Source: Garcia nutans
Taxonomy: Eukaryota; Streptophyta; Magnoliopsida; Malpighiales; Euphorbiaceae
Assembly (NCBI GenBank): GCA_947685225.1
Contig: CANTUV010000014.1
Coordinates: 7,998,001 to 8,062,000, forward strand
DNA length: 64,000 nt
Direction of reading: 5' to 3'
The stretch's first letter is position 1, and every line of letters begins with the position of its first letter. Shown one piece after another: positions 45,427-58,590 of the stretch. Under the pieces are notes generated by a model. The model saw only the letters and a list, made by a program, of their open reading frames with translations, had not been told where the DNA came from and searched no databases. Position numbers and translations under genes: made by a program.

Positions 45427-47069
45427 CTATTACAATGTAAATAATGATAAATCTTTATTCATTTAATTTCATATAGTATACATATATTGATATAAAAATT
45501 CAAATATTAATCACAATTAATGTGCAATTGTTCAACAATCTCTTAATAAACGTGATCTCCTGTTCAATAGGGCAGTGATTCATAATCATTTATGTTCAAC
45601 GAGACGTAATTGTACAAAACCAATATTGCATCATCTTTAAAATAAATAATGAAATATGTTCAGCAAACCAGAGCTGAAATTTAGCTATAATTCATCAATC
45701 CAGAATTGAACATTTATTTTTGTTCGCTATTTGATGATCAAATAAAGATATTTAATAATATAAAATTGTATATATTAAATTGTGCAACTATTTTTGGCAG
45801 AACTAAATGAATTTCAAAATCACTTAACTTTATGTGAATTGCTTTAAACCACTAAATGATTACCTTTTACTCTTCAAGAGACTCATAATTCATATTTTTT
45901 TATATTTTAGCTTTAAACAACAAAAGAGAGAAGTTACTAGTGTGAAATGGTAGTATTTGAGAGTATAAAAGTGAAAAAGTATGGATGAAGTAAAAGTGAA
46001 AAAGATTGAAGTATTTTCAGGGTTTAGGGATGGGATGTGTATAGTAACTTAAAAAGATGGGGTGTAAATATAAATGGTAAAATTATAAATATTATAATTA
46101 TATATATCCTCCAATGTAATTTTTCTTAAGGGTATTTTTGAATAAAATTTTATGGGGTGTGTTTAGTATTTTTGAGGTGTGTAAATATCCTTATCCTTCT
46201 TAAAAAGGTACTATTAGTCCCTTTACTTGGCATGCATTCATTCTCACATGTCAAAACTTAAAGTAGAACATTGAATAACCTTTTATAAAGCGAAATTGAG
46301 AGCATCAGATACAAAATTTTCAGACTGTGGGCTCTTTTTCTTTTTCTTTTTTCTTTTAAATCTAAATATTTTGGTGAAAATTGAAGCAAAGTATTCTCAT
46401 TTTCTCTTCTTCTATCTTCAATATTCTTGAAAATAAAATCATTTTTTTTCTATTGGAAACGAAATTTGATTTATCAAGATTTGGTTTGGTAAGTGTGAAC
46501 ATGACAAAGAAAAATTTTAGAAACAAAAGACAGGTATAATAGAATAAATAATAGAAAAAACCACATAAAATTTTTCAAAAATAAGAATTGGGGAGATTTT
46601 TTTATAAAATTTTGTAAAATATATTAAAATTGAATCGAGAACTAGCATATCCATCAAGAACAAAATCCATTAAAATTTAGTTACAATTTTGTAAACAAAA
46701 TTCTATAAAAGCCTTTAAAATTTAATTAAGAACCAGCAGATCCATCAAAAATTAGAAATTTCATTAAAATTCAATCACAGTTCTATAAACGTAATTTCAT
46801 AAAACCCAATTAAATTCAATAAAAAACTAGCATATCCATTAAAAATTAGAAAACATACTAAAATTCAATCATAATATTATAACCATCAAAAACCTAGCTG
46901 CTTCTTTAAAAAAACCCAACTCTATAAAGAGAAAGTAGGGAATGGGTATGTGCAGTTTTGGGAAAATTGGAAACAATGAAGCAAAAAGGTTAGCTTTGAT
47001 CCCTTGTGTCACCCATGGTCCACTGCATGCAAGTTATTTTGGTTGCTTTCATGTGATCTTTCTCTTAGT
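45427..47069. other. AT-rich stretch between two MULE relics
   Basis: No gene is recognised. GGGGTGTGTAAATAT-like motifs at 46050-46190 might belong to the end of one of the MULEs, but no inverted partner is found. Confidence 0.5.
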
Positions 47070-49260
47070 AAGTATGATTTATCTATTTACAATGGAAACA
47101 TATTTTAATATAAAATATTATTGTGATGGAGAATTGAAATGGGTTAGGTTCTAATTAATGTGTGCGGAAGAGATAATGCTGGAAATTAAAAATTGTGATA
47201 GTGATACAACTAGTTACATGTTGATGATACTAAGATGATAGGTTATATAGTTCGAAGGATGTTCTATAAGATTGATGTATTGAACTTAGTTGATGGTTTA
47301 TAGGAGATAAAATCAGACAAAGAAGTCATTAAGATGTTTGACTGCATCCGTAATGGGGTAAATTCACATATATATTGAAGGACCACTTATTCAAGAGGTT
47401 GTGATCGATAATGAGAACAAACATGCTGAAGAGCGAGCTAATATAGACACTATGAGTCATGAAGAGAGGGAAAGTGGAGCTTTTGCAAAGGAAACAACAA
47501 AGTTTAATAATGTTAATTTGGAGAACAAAAATCAGAATGACTTATCTGATTCTGATTATCTTCCCTTGGATGGAAATGACACTCGTGATATATTATTAAA
47601 TGGGAATTTCTTCACAGATGATGAAGATTACATAAGTACCAAAAAAATGTATAAAGAAGCATAAGAAAGGCAAACTTAAAGATGATGAGCGGTATGCCGA
47701 CACGGTTGAGGGTGGGATTGGTTCTTTCACTTTAAAAAAAAAAAGAAAAGGAGCATGCACTTATTAAAGGTGATAATGATAGTGACAATAGTTTTGCAAG
47801 TGAGTATTATGATTCAAATGATGATGGGAGAGCAATATAAAGTAGTGGGTTAGATTTGGCTAAAGCTAATAGTAAAAGGAGAAAAAAATGGATATACACT
47901 GAGAATGATGAGAAATGTGATCACCAAAATTCAGTGTACGTATGTGATAAGTATGACTTTTGATGATGTCTATCAATGCAATGTGTTGTGCAAAGATGGG
48001 CAATTTTGAATTTGTATAACATAAGATTCAATAAGACATCTGAATTATTAGTTACATCTAAATTATTAGTTGAAGCTATTTGCAAAGAAGGTTGTCCTTG
48101 AAGAATATATGGGAGCAAATAATAAGAAGTTATGCCTTAAAGCAATTAAAAGTTTAAAAAAAATTCCCACGAGTATTTCAAAAAAGCAAAGAACAAACAA
48201 GAAAGTGCAAAATGGTTAGCTAAGCAGTACTTGCACAATTGTAGGCGTAATCCTAATTAGGATATAGAGGAATTGGAGAACGATATGAAAGATATGTATT
48301 GTTTGACTGTTAACAAAACCCCATATTATCGTGCAAGATGGAAAGCTTTGAATATGCTCAGAGGGTCACTTAAAGATCATTACATGAACTTGAGATCCCA
48401 CAAGGCAGAATTAATAAGGGTTTGATATAAATGGGATTGATGAGTTTGATCTGAACATGGATTTAGAGCCTGGTAAGGTATTTTTCAAGAGATTCTTTAT
48501 TGGCATTAGTGCATTGAATAATGGATTTTTGGATAGATGCAGACCTATAATTGGATTTGATGGATGTTTCTTAAAGTGTTGAGTGGGAATTTGTTGTCAA
48601 CTAGTAGCAAGGATGGGAACAATCAAATGTTTCCCACTTGTTAGGCAGTAGCTGAATCGGAGAATGAGTATAGTAGGAGATGGTTTTTGATTTATGCATT
48701 TGAATTTTTGGGGATTGGAAATAGTCTTGGTTGGACATTCATTAATAACCAACAAAAGGTATATATATTTTTTTAAAATAATGGAGATGAAACTAATATT
48801 GACAATTGTATTTTTCTTTTGTTTTGAGTGTAGGGATTTAGAAAGGTCGCCAAGCTATTGGCTCCACTTGAACACAAGAATTATGCAAAATACATATATG
48901 CCTAGTGAAAAAAGAAACATGGGATACGAAGTTGAAAATAATATTTTGGGGAGTTGTCCAGAGTAATTATGAGGCAAGAATAAATATTGTTTTGGAGAAG
49001 ATGAAATCTAAAAATTCTAAATCACATGAAGACTTTTTGAGGTTAGATCACAAAGCGTTTTATAAGTCTCGTATCAGATGTTTCCCAAAATGTGAAATGA
49101 TATCAATATTTCTGAAACATTCAATGGATGCATTATTCAAGCAAGAGCAAAACCTATTATAGAATTACTTGGCAATATTAGGATATCACTTATAGAGAGA
49201 ACGCATATGAAATTCACCATGACAATAGGATGTTCTGATAAGATTTCTCCTAAATAAGGG
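47070..49260 (+). pseudogene. MuDR-type (MURA) MULE transposase relic
   Basis: Plus strand. The N-terminal part (47110-47400) reads, in mixed frames, YYCDGELKWV and HIYIEGPLIQEVVIDNE. An acidic block follows at 47401-47664 (SDSDYLPLDGND). Then NDMKDMYCLTVNKTPYYRAR (48270-48330) and LDRCRPIIGFDGCFLK (48530-48590), the MULE block with its catalytic Asp (GxDGCFLKG). Next are KDGNNQMFPTC and FEFLGIGNSLGWTFINNQQK. A 75-bp GT...AG intron lies at 48759-48833. Then AKLLAPLEHKNYAKYIYA, AFYKSRIRCFPKCEM and the end of the domain near 49200. Many stops. Unrelated in sequence to the MULE at 44389-45426. Confidence 0.82.
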
Positions 49261-50100
49261 AGAAGATTGAAAAGAATTATTTAAATACAAGATTTTTATT
49301 ATAAATAATTATAATATATTATTAATAATTATTAGTAATTATAATATATTATACTATTAATATAATAATAGATTATTAATAACATATTATAATTATTAAA
49401 TAATATATATTATATTAATAATATATAAATTGTCAAATTATATTAATAATCATTATTATTATTTATATTTATTAATAATTTATAACATATTTTATAACAT
49501 ATTTTTAATAAAATAATTTGCAATTTATTAAATTATATTAATAATATATATTATAAATTATTTTATTGATAAATATTATAAATTATATTAATAATTATAA
49601 TTAAATAAAATATAAAGTAAAACCAATAATATTAATGTTAGTGTAATTGAATAGTAAAGAATATGCTGATAGCATAAAAAATATAGAATTCAAATCATAC
49701 AACTTTTAATTTTTTTGTCACTCTTTTTGCTAGAGAGAGTGGATAAAAAATAAATAAAAGGACGGCAATATTATAATTGAATTTTAAAGACCATAATGAA
49801 CTATAAGTTAAATAAATTTTTTTAATTTATATATATATATATATACATATAATTTAAGAGGTTATTAATGCGGCATTATATATAATTAGTATTTTTTATA
49901 AAAAAAATAAAAATTTATTAAAATTATAAATTTTAATATTAAAATATACTCGCAACATCGCTAGGTTAATTTTTGGTTTATAATAATATATTAAAAACTT
50001 AGTTCAAAAAAATATATTAAAAACAAATTTCTTTAAAAACATCTTAAAAATAAAAATATTTTAAAAAATACTAAAAAAAATCGCTTTTAACTTTTAATTT
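49261..50100. other. very AT-rich stretch upstream of the BolA gene
   Basis: Mostly A and T with an (AT)n run at 49830-49850. A CGCAACATCGC motif at 49942-49952 resembles one at 63058-63068. No convincing TATA box is placed for the BolA gene. Confidence 0.6.
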
Positions 50101-50183
50101 AAAAACTTGAACATTGCTTCAAATCTCCCAGTCGAACGAACGAAAGAGTTTACAGTGTAACAGGAGAAGAGAGAGAGGCACAA

Positions 50184-50520
50184 ATGGGTACACGAGGAGC
50201 AACCATGTTGATGTCTAGGGCAAATAGAATCAAAACCAAATTGCAATCGACAATGGAAGCTACCACTATAGAAATCGAAGATGTTTCGCATCAGCACGCT
50301 GGCCATGCTGCTTTCAAGGGCAATAATGCTGAGACCCATTTCAATTTGAAGATTGTTTCGCCCAAATTCAATGGCCAGACCCTTCTCAAGCGTCACCGCA
50401 TGGTCGGTCTATGATGCTCTCTCCGATGAGCTTAACTCTGGATTGCATGCTCTCTCCATAGTAGCCAAGACTCCTCAGGAGGTAGAAGCTGCTGCTGCTT
50501 CTGCTAATCCTCTTAGATAA
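50184..50520 (+). pseudogene. BolA-family protein gene, frame broken by a 4-bp duplication
   Basis: BolA proteins bind monothiol glutaredoxins and take part in iron-sulfur cluster handling; plants have several, in organelles and cytosol. The first 74 codons read SRANRIKTKLQSTMEATTIE, then IEDVSHQHAGHAA (conserved His residues), ETHFNLKIVSPKFNGQ and KRHRMV, all typical. Then GGTC occurs twice in a row (50402-50409). After removing one copy conceptually, the remaining bases give the family's C-terminal helix (LSDELNSGLHALSIVAKTPQ) and a stop at 50518-50520. No other defect is seen. The length without the extra bases, about 110 residues, is normal. No intron. The Met at 50184 follows an in-frame stop, so no transit peptide is visible. 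As written, translation would stop at 50412. It could be a recent pseudogene or an assembly error. Confidence 0.88.
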
Positions 50521-53318
50521 CCACCATTGTTCCTCGTTTGGGTACTTTCTATTTCTTTTTTTTTCCTCTATTGGGTTTTGTTTATTTATTTATTTCATTT
50601 CATTTTTATTGCTGCTATGCAATTCAATTCAATTCTTAAGTATCATATACATTTAATTAGAGTTTGATAATTTCAATGGTTAGTGCTATATTAAGTTTGA
50701 TTGATTGTTTTGATCTCTCTTTCACAAGACTAATTTGCAATAAAGACAATGATCAAATTCTTTCTAAGTTATTTTGACATTAATCACTTGTTTTAATGTA
50801 TTTTATTAAGCCTTGGCAACCTAGATTTATAGAGCATCTATAGAATGCTAATAGTCTGTTCTTAAGTGTTTGGAGGACATTTGTTCTGGATTTTGCTAAA
50901 CTATTAACAATCATTGTGGTTATTGATATCTTGTTTATTGAATTCCAGAAAAAAAAAATTTAGTAATGTATAGAACTTTCTTCCAATTGAATAGGTATTC
51001 CACACTTACCTAAGGCATCTATTCATTCTTCACCCTTTCAAATTCCAACCATGTTGTCTTAATCCTGTGAATGACATGCTCTTCACTCATTCCATTCCTT
51101 TGTATGAGACAGGTATTCAAAGTGATTGTGTGTAATTTTCAAAAAAAAAAAAAAAAAGTGATTGTGTGTAAACTTTTTGTCCATATAGGTTAACACTGCT
51201 ACTATTTCCTTGCACGAATCTAATAATGCATACATACGGTCAAGTGCTGCTTGACTAAAAAGTTTTAGGTTTTTTGGTTGTTCTTCTGTAATTAGTGTAC
51301 CTTCTGGTTGACCCAATATTAGATTTCAGCGTTCCATCCATTAGAACTATGTCATGAACACTGTTACTATTTCCTCTGTCATGAACTATGTCATGAACTA
51401 TGGGCTAGGAAACATCCTCTTGCAAATGGATTGTCCATCAATAAAGAAAGTGAAATCATTAGGGCATAAGATTAGTCCTAGTCTAAACCTACTATGATAG
51501 TAATCTGTGCTTAATAGTTCTTTTATTTTTTTGGCCTGATACACCGTTTTACACCAAATTTTGCAAGGTTTTGCAATTGTACCTTATTTTTAACTTTGTG
51601 ACTGTTAAATCCCAATTTTAAATCTTTATTGCTGCGCTACTTATCGAAATCGAGAAAAATAATAATGTTTCATTATTAATCTAATTACAAAATAATTTTT
51701 AATTTTTTCCTCTCTCTCTCTCTCTTTCTCTTTTGCTTCCGACCCCACTTCTTTTCATTCATTTTCTCAGGATAATATTACTTCTCTCTCATTTCTAATA
51801 ATAATCATTAGTTAATTTTGTATTTCCTGATTTGTTCTTTCATTTTTGTACTTACTATTGAAGATCTAACTCAAATTTTTACTACTTTAGATCTGGGTTT
51901 GTTTGTTTGTTTGTTTGTTTCCATATGCCTATTTTATGGGTGGATTGAATGTGTGCTGTTCCTTTTTGATATAGTGATAAAATAACTTCTTTTGCCAGAA
52001 GATAATGTTAGAGCATGTCTTTGATTTTGTGGCATTACACAGAAACTGCAACGCAGCATCTCAAGTATGTAAATCAGGAGCTGCCATTTTTGGTGGGGGA
52101 TGGAGAGAAAGAAAAGGGAGGGGAGGGGTGGGAGGGGGAGATGGGGGAGGGAAGAGAAACAGAAAAAATATATATATACATATATATATTTTGTTAGATT
52201 AGTATTTTTTTTTTGTCATTTTGATCAGTATGGCACTATTAAAACCGTATTTCGAAATTGGGACTCAATAATCACAAAATTAAAAATATAATACAATTGC
52301 AAAACCACTCAAAGTTTGGGATAAATTAATATATATGCTTATGTAGGAATAGTCCTTGCATTAGTGACCATCTATTTATACATATCCTTCAAAATTTATG
52401 CATCTAGCTGATACTACATTCCTTTCTAAATCCATCATCCCAGTAGGTCTCCTATATTTAAACCATGTCAAGGTTTCTGCTTCCTCTTGATGTTTTTCTA
52501 TTAACCCCTTTGTGAAGAGATTGCTTCTGCAGTTGACCTTCTTAGCATACAATTAAACTACGTAAATCATTGAGAAAAAAAAACGGATGGTCAAAACTTT
52601 AAAAAAAAAAACACACAAGTAAATATTATAAATTGTGCATATTAAAAAAATATTGGGGCTTTCATGAAATTTTAACTTGGGGTAACTTGTTTTATATGCA
52701 TTAAATTGAGTATTATTAGGGTTGAAATTTCTGTGGGTTCTGTCCGCTGGTTGAAAAAGCAGTAGCTTGATTTTTTTTTTTCTCCTTTTTAGGCTTACAA
52801 ATTATGGCTTGTGCTATTCCTCTCTGTCTTTGCTCCTGGAAGAGATACTTTACTCTTTTTGTTTTTCCACTTCACTCTGTTTGCCACACAGAGTTCAAAT
52901 TTCTAATTCTACCATTGGTTGATTAAGATTTCTAGCTCTGCTACTGGTTCACTAGTATCACATGCTGCACTCTCTGGTATCATTTTTGTTCGCTAATACT
53001 AGTAAATTAGTAAGAAAATTGTATCCTTCAAATTGCAGGGGTGATTAATCTTGCCTGACTACATGCTGAAAAAATTTTTTTCAAAATTCATGTCTAGAAA
53101 TGCTAGTTTAGTATTGTGTCATCACCAAATGACGATTCTATTTAACGTTGATATTTTTTGGAACATTGTATCAGTGGAGGATTAATATAGGTGGGATTAT
53201 AACTTCTACTATTTCAATAGGCCAATAATTTAGGTGAACTTTAGTCCTAGCAATATGTAGGTAGCCTCTTGAAAAGTTTGAAAACTGGCCCTAACATAAT
53301 TTATGAATGTCGGTGCAG
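50521..53318. other. AT-rich stretch with microsatellites
   Basis: No recognised gene. It holds a poly(A) insertion with target duplication (51119-51171), (CT)n (51708-51726), (TTTG)n (51898-51919) and a GGGAGG-rich run (52095-52160). Confidence 0.6.
51119..51171. mobile_element. minimal poly(A) insertion with 17-bp duplication
   Basis: AAAGTGATTGTGTGTAA occurs at 51119-51135 and again at 51155-51171. Between the copies lie TTTTC and then about 14 A. This is what an extremely 5'-truncated LINE-mediated insertion leaves. Confidence 0.7.
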
Positions 53319-53407
53319 GTTGCCAATGGGGATATGTTTAAGATCGCTGGAAGCAAAGCTTTGTCTGCAGAAGTGAAGAAAGTTGGCCCCATCATCATTA
53401 TCAGCAG
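53319..53407 (+). other. possible orphan exon
   Basis: An open stretch reading VANGDMFKIAGSKALSAEV and KKVGPIIIISR. It is preceded by an acceptor-like GTGCAG and followed by CAG/GT. Base composition is richer in GC than around it. I do not recognise the protein and no neighbouring exon was found. Confidence 0.3.
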
Positions 53408-56400
53408 GTCACTTTCCACAACACAAGTCTCAGTCTCAGCGGAATTAAAGAATGGTTTTCTTCAATTTTTAAGATTTTTATTTCTTTTTGTTGTGTTATT
53501 GTTTTGCTTTTTTGGTAAGATGGTTGGATCTTGAAAGGTTAATTGAGCTGAAAAGTTCTATTTAAGGTGATGAGCTTTGCTATGCAAACACAATATAGCT
53601 GACCTGCTGGTTGGATTATACACTGTTTTGATTTTGTAGATCTACTTAATTTGGGATTTCTTAAAAAATAAAATAAAATTATTTTGAAAACTATCTACTT
53701 TTAAAAAAAAAATACACTTTTTAGCTTTTACTTTCAAAAGTATCTCTTTGGGAGATATAATTTTGATATATATATTTAATATATTAAAGGTATATTTTAT
53801 TTTAAGTTTATCTAATATATATTTAGTATGTTAAATGTATATTAAAAAGATAAAATATTTTGAAACTAAAAATAGTGTAATTTTCTCAATTAAGTTTTGT
53901 TTTCGTGCTTGTATTTGAGGTTGAGCAACATCTTAATTTTTTTTTAATTATCTATGGAAATTAGTTTAGTGTAAGAGAATAAACCTTTTTGAAATGAAAT
54001 ATTTTATATTTAGTCATATATTAATATTCTAGTAATTGGTTCATGTAGATGGCCTATTATTAAAATAAAAATAAGGAAAGGAAAATAAATAATCAAAATT
54101 TAAAGATTGAAAAATAACAAACTAAAGTTATATTATCCGCTTTTGTTTTTTTTAGGTAATCACTGAATTATATGAATTATTCAACAGGTTAAAATAAAAT
54201 AAAATTCGTTGAATATAAATCAGACATTTTTATTTTCAAAACCATTTGTTCGACAGAAGAATTCAATAAAAAAAATATACATTTTATGTCATGTCTAATT
54301 TTATAATTGAGCTTTCCCTTTTCCTTTTTTTTTTCAAAAAAAAAACAAAAAGGGCAGTGATGGATAACATTTAAAAAAAAAAATTGATCTGTATAATTAC
54401 TAAAAAATTTTCACTAATTAATATTATCCACTTCAATTTATTTTTAGAATTTTATACCGTCTTGTGAAAATAAAATATAATCGATTTTTTAATAATAAAT
54501 TAAAATTCTATTAGGTTAATGTATATCTTTTTATTAAAAATTCTTTGTAATTAATAAAAATTATTAACTAATTATACTTGACGGATAATATGGATTTCTT
54601 TTAATTAATTTATTTTTTAACGATTTAATGTTTGGTAGGATCAAACAACACATTAATCTGTAATTTAAATCCTTAATAGTTAATTGTAACAATATTTTAA
54701 AGGAAAAGCGTTATAAAAATTGAAAATTTAGAAAGAAATAACGGTATAATTTAAAAAGAAAGAGTATAAGATATGAAAGAGCTTTTTGTTATTTGTCTAA
54801 GTATGATAATTTTAATCCACTTTCTTATTAACTCTTCTTTTTCATAAATTTTCACCTAATTAATGAAAACTTTTATGGTAATGAAAAGATGAAAGATTTA
54901 AATAGGAATTACTTATTTCTCACATCTCTACAATAAATTTAAAAAAGAAAATTGTTATTTAATTTATAAAATGATTATAATCATAAATAATAATTTTTTA
55001 CTCGTAAAATCAATTTCATAAATTTCTACTTAAACTATCAAATTCAACTTAATTAAACCGAATTAAATAATACACTATAGTTTAAATTTAAAATTTTTAT
55101 AAAAAATATTTAATTTTAATTTTCCTTTTAAAATAAATCAAATGAAATTATATATATATACACACACATACACACACATTAAAGAGGAAAAGAAGACACC
55201 ACAAAAATTGCTGCATTATTTCAATTTATTTTAGTTTGAAAAATCAACCGTACGCATACATTACTAAGCTCTAGTCTGCATTTTATCCGCTTATTTTTAT
55301 TTATGTCTTTCCAATACCAATTAAATTATCTAATATATAAGGGCTTCGACCTCCTGTACCATAAAAAAGTTTATGTTTAAAGAATATATTAATTATTATA
55401 TAATAATAAAATTATTATAATTTTATTATAGAATACCTTTAATTACTTTTTTTATATATATTATTGTATCTTATTTTTTTCTATAGAAAAAGGAAAAAAA
55501 TGGATATTATTTGAAGAAAGTGCGAGAGGAGTGTGTAATTTTTTAAAACCCACAAAACTAAATATATTTTGATAGAATTTAAACAATTTATATTGTGTAT
55601 ATAAATGCATTCAGATTTATATTTTTAAAAATTTTTGAGCTCTGTAGAATAATCTAGTTGAAATTTATTTTTCTATTTTAACTCGAATTGGATCAATAAA
55701 TATATATTTTATTAATATATATTTATAATATATATTATGTAGTGCATTTAGCAATAATTAAATTTAAAAATTTATATAATATTATATATATTATATATTA
55801 TTTAATGTGATTTAATTTAATTTATTAAATAAAAATATATATAATTTTAAATAAATTAATTTAATTTTTTAATAATAAATCATGTTCCGTCTGATTAAAA
55901 TATACCTAAATTCCACCAACCTCCGACTCTATCTATAAGCGTGGCCTATGGGAGTGATGCATAATGGCAAAAGCTTATTTTGGAGGGAAGCATATTGAAG
56001 TGACAACTCAAAACTCTCTCATACATTGTCTGTTCCATCCCTAAGAAAATGGAGCATTTTTTGTAAACGACAGCGATCGAACGACCTTTTTTGACATTTT
56101 TTAATTAATTATACCAAGATTCTTTTATTTTTCTCTTTTTCTTTTCCTCAAAACATAATTCATTATTTTTATCTTAAATGTAAAGTATTAATCCATAATT
56201 TCTATGCGGGTATATTATAAAATGAAATTATTTTACTAATAAACTTTAAAAAATATATCTTTCTTGACATTTAAATATATATATTTTTAAAATTTTGTAA
56301 ATAATTATATTTTTTATATGTATATTTATATTATGAACATATTTTTTTATTTATATTTTGTAGATGTTAACATAAGCCAATTTAATGTAAAGGATATTTT

Positions 56401-57221
56401 AAAAAAAAAAAGAAAAAATCTAATTAAGGACTCCCACATTGAACAAGATAATCCATAAAAAGGAAAACAATATATTTCTTTCATTCAAAAAAAGGCCTTT
56501 ATTCGTCTAGGGAAAAAAAATTGTTCAATGAGAAACTTTTGTAATAAAAATTACAAATAAAAAAATCATTAATTTTATTTAACTTTTTTCTTCTTTGAAC
56601 TCGAAATCTTAACAGAGTTCAAAACTTAATTTTTAAAAAACTGAATATTTTCCAGCAGATTTATGAATATATATGTTGAATTTAGACAATGCATTTTTGG
56701 GTTCAATCAGAATATATAAATTAATTTAAAAATACTTTGATTAAACTAAATAGATAAAATTGTTCTTTCAAACTACATTATATTATTTTCGTGTAGATTT
56801 TATATTAGAGTCTCCTAGATATTTCCGCTGTCATCTATAATTAATAAAAAAATGCTAAATTCTTTACTTATAATTCAGCTCGAAATTTAAATTTTAAATA
56901 ATAAGGTAGAAATTTATTAAGCTCATCCAGCTTTCGGGGTTTAGGCATAGCACAATTTGATTTATTAAGGAAATTTATGAAAGACAAACATCAATCCCCA
57001 TACATAAATATATATTTATATCATTTACAATGAAAAATGAAAGTGATGGGATTAGGAGACAATTAATTAAAACAAGAATCTCATTCATATTCTTAACACC
57101 ATAATTATACGAATAATTATACACATAAACAACACCTGTAATGCACTCCTCTAATTATTTGCCAAATGCAGCCTTAACTAACCCCGTTTTACTTAATTAT
57201 TATTACAAATAAGAAAACTAA
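53408..57221. other. long AT-rich intergenic region
   Basis: No gene recognised on either strand. Contains a TA/CA microsatellite (55141-55181). The last 200 or so bases are probably the 3' UTR of the minus-strand gene that follows. Confidence 0.65.
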
Positions 57222-58268
57222 TTAAGCAGCACGATTAACCATAGCCAAGAAACGTTGATGAGATTCTTGTCTTTGCAGCCTCATTTCATTATTAAACTTA
57301 TTAATAAACTCTTCTGCTCGCCGATTCAACTCATCTTGACTCATTGATTTCTCCCTTCTTAATGATGCTCTGTCACTGAATGTATCTGATTTTCTTAATT
57401 CTCTCCGAGCCCAAGCTGCCGGATCATTCTCCTCCTCCTCCTCCTCATTATCATGATCCTCCGCTGCCACCACCACTGTCCGTGGTGGTACATCCCAAGT
57501 CTCACTCTTCTTCAGTTGACGTGATTGTGCCTTCCCTTTTCCTTCCATTATCAACTTCCATGTCTCCTCCAGAGTGCCCTCTGCTACTGGTGGTATGCTC
57601 TGTTCTTCAGAATAATTTGTAAAAACAGAGTTAAAGTAGCTCAACTTAGAAGATGGGTTGATGGGTTTTTCTTGTTTTTCATCTTCTTGAACCATATCCT
57701 GCCAAAGATTTTCTTGATGTTCTTGAACTTTTCTCTTTTGAACATCTAGCCAAGGATTTTCTTGATTTCCTTGAAAACTATCTCGAGGTTTGTGTAAAGA
57801 AAGATGGGTTTTTGTGGAGGACACTTCTTGATCTTGAATATCTTGCCAAAGATTTTCTTGAGCTTTGTCTAGGGAAGAAAATTGGGTTTTTGTAGAGGAT
57901 GCTTCATCTTGATCTTGAACAACATCATCTTGCCAAATATTTTCTTGTGCCTTGTTTAGGGAAAAATGGGATTTTGTGGAGGAAACTTTGGTGTTTGTTG
58001 TTGAAGTGGTGGTGCTGGTGGCAGCAATGGTGATAATGATGAAGTTGAAAATTATGTAGATGTAAGGAGGAGCAATCCAGCTGCGAAAGGAGATCCAAAG
58101 GCTAGGAATTGCATAGAGAATGAAATCAAATGTAAATGGAATTATAACCACTTTGAACAAAATAATAATGGATATAATCCCACAACAAATTAACAACAGC
58201 TTGGTACCCCAAACAGTAGCTTCCAACCTGCTTCCTCTGAAAATGGAGTTTTGAAACAGATTGGCCAT
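57222..58268 (-). CDS. DUF4408/DUF761 membrane protein
   Basis: 348 codons, uninterrupted, single exon. Residues about 22-43 form a first hydrophobic segment. Residues 53-85 are the DUF4408 domain with PSLWISFRSWIAPPYIYIIF, a second membrane segment. The middle (95-195) carries four copies of QENxWxD (108, 137, 169, 185) and three of SSTK. GTLEETWKLIMEG (231-243) is a usual motif of this family, and an acidic run lies at 275-281. DUF761 fills 312-344 (DELNRRAEEFINKFNNEMRL). Members of this plant family are little studied; some are called cotton-fibre-expressed proteins. It is likely anchored in a membrane with the long tail in the cytosol. The start is the only Met before the hydrophobic segment that keeps the family N-terminus. 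Function unknown. Confidence 0.92.
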   Translation of the reverse strand: MANLFQNSIFRGSRLEATVWGTKLLLICCGIISIIILFKVVIIPFTFDFILYAIPSLWISFRSWIAPPYIYIIFNFIIITIAATSTTTSTTNTKVSSTKSHFSLNKAQENIWQDDVVQDQDEASSTKTQFSSLDKAQENLWQDIQDQEVSSTKTHLSLHKPRDSFQGNQENPWLDVQKRKVQEHQENLWQDMVQEDEKQEKPINPSSKLSYFNSVFTNYSEEQSIPPVAEGTLEETWKLIMEGKGKAQSRQLKKSETWDVPPRTVVVAAEDHDNEEEEEENDPAAWARRELRKSDTFSDRASLRREKSMSQDELNRRAEEFINKFNNEMRLQRQESHQRFLAMVNRAA

Positions 58269-58590
58269 AGAGAGACTAAATTTAATTAGCTAAACATATT
58301 TCAAATAAAAAAAAGAGAAAGATCTGTTCAAAAGCTTCAAACTTGTAATCTATAAATGGTCTAAAAAATCACAAAAACAAAGAGAGACCCAAAACAAAAG
58401 CAAGCAAAATTCAAGAAATTAATCAAAATGGAAATGGAAAACAAAAATACAATATCCCATTAATCAATCTTGATAGAAACTCTCTTTTGCCCATGAAAAT
58501 GAGAGAACAGAAAATTGATTTTAAAAGAAAAAAAAAAGAATAGAGAGCTTTTGTTGGGTTCAGAAATTATTAGGAACACACGAACACTCT

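Noticed and set aside
46942..47154. 70-codon plus-strand frame with hydrophobic middle
   Set aside because: Only its end overlaps readable MuDR sequence; the rest shows no homology and is probably leader.
51083..51316. 77-codon minus-strand frame with a well-mixed N-terminus
   Set aside because: It runs through the poly(A) insertion as poly-Phe and has no recognised domain; chance cannot be excluded.
52005..52291. Three overlapping plus-strand frames near the purine-rich run
   Set aside because: Low-complexity Gly/Arg/Glu reading from a GGGAGG-rich stretch in three frames at once.
57380..57749. Plus-strand Pro-rich frames
   Set aside because: Antisense shadows of the DUF4408/DUF761 coding sequence.
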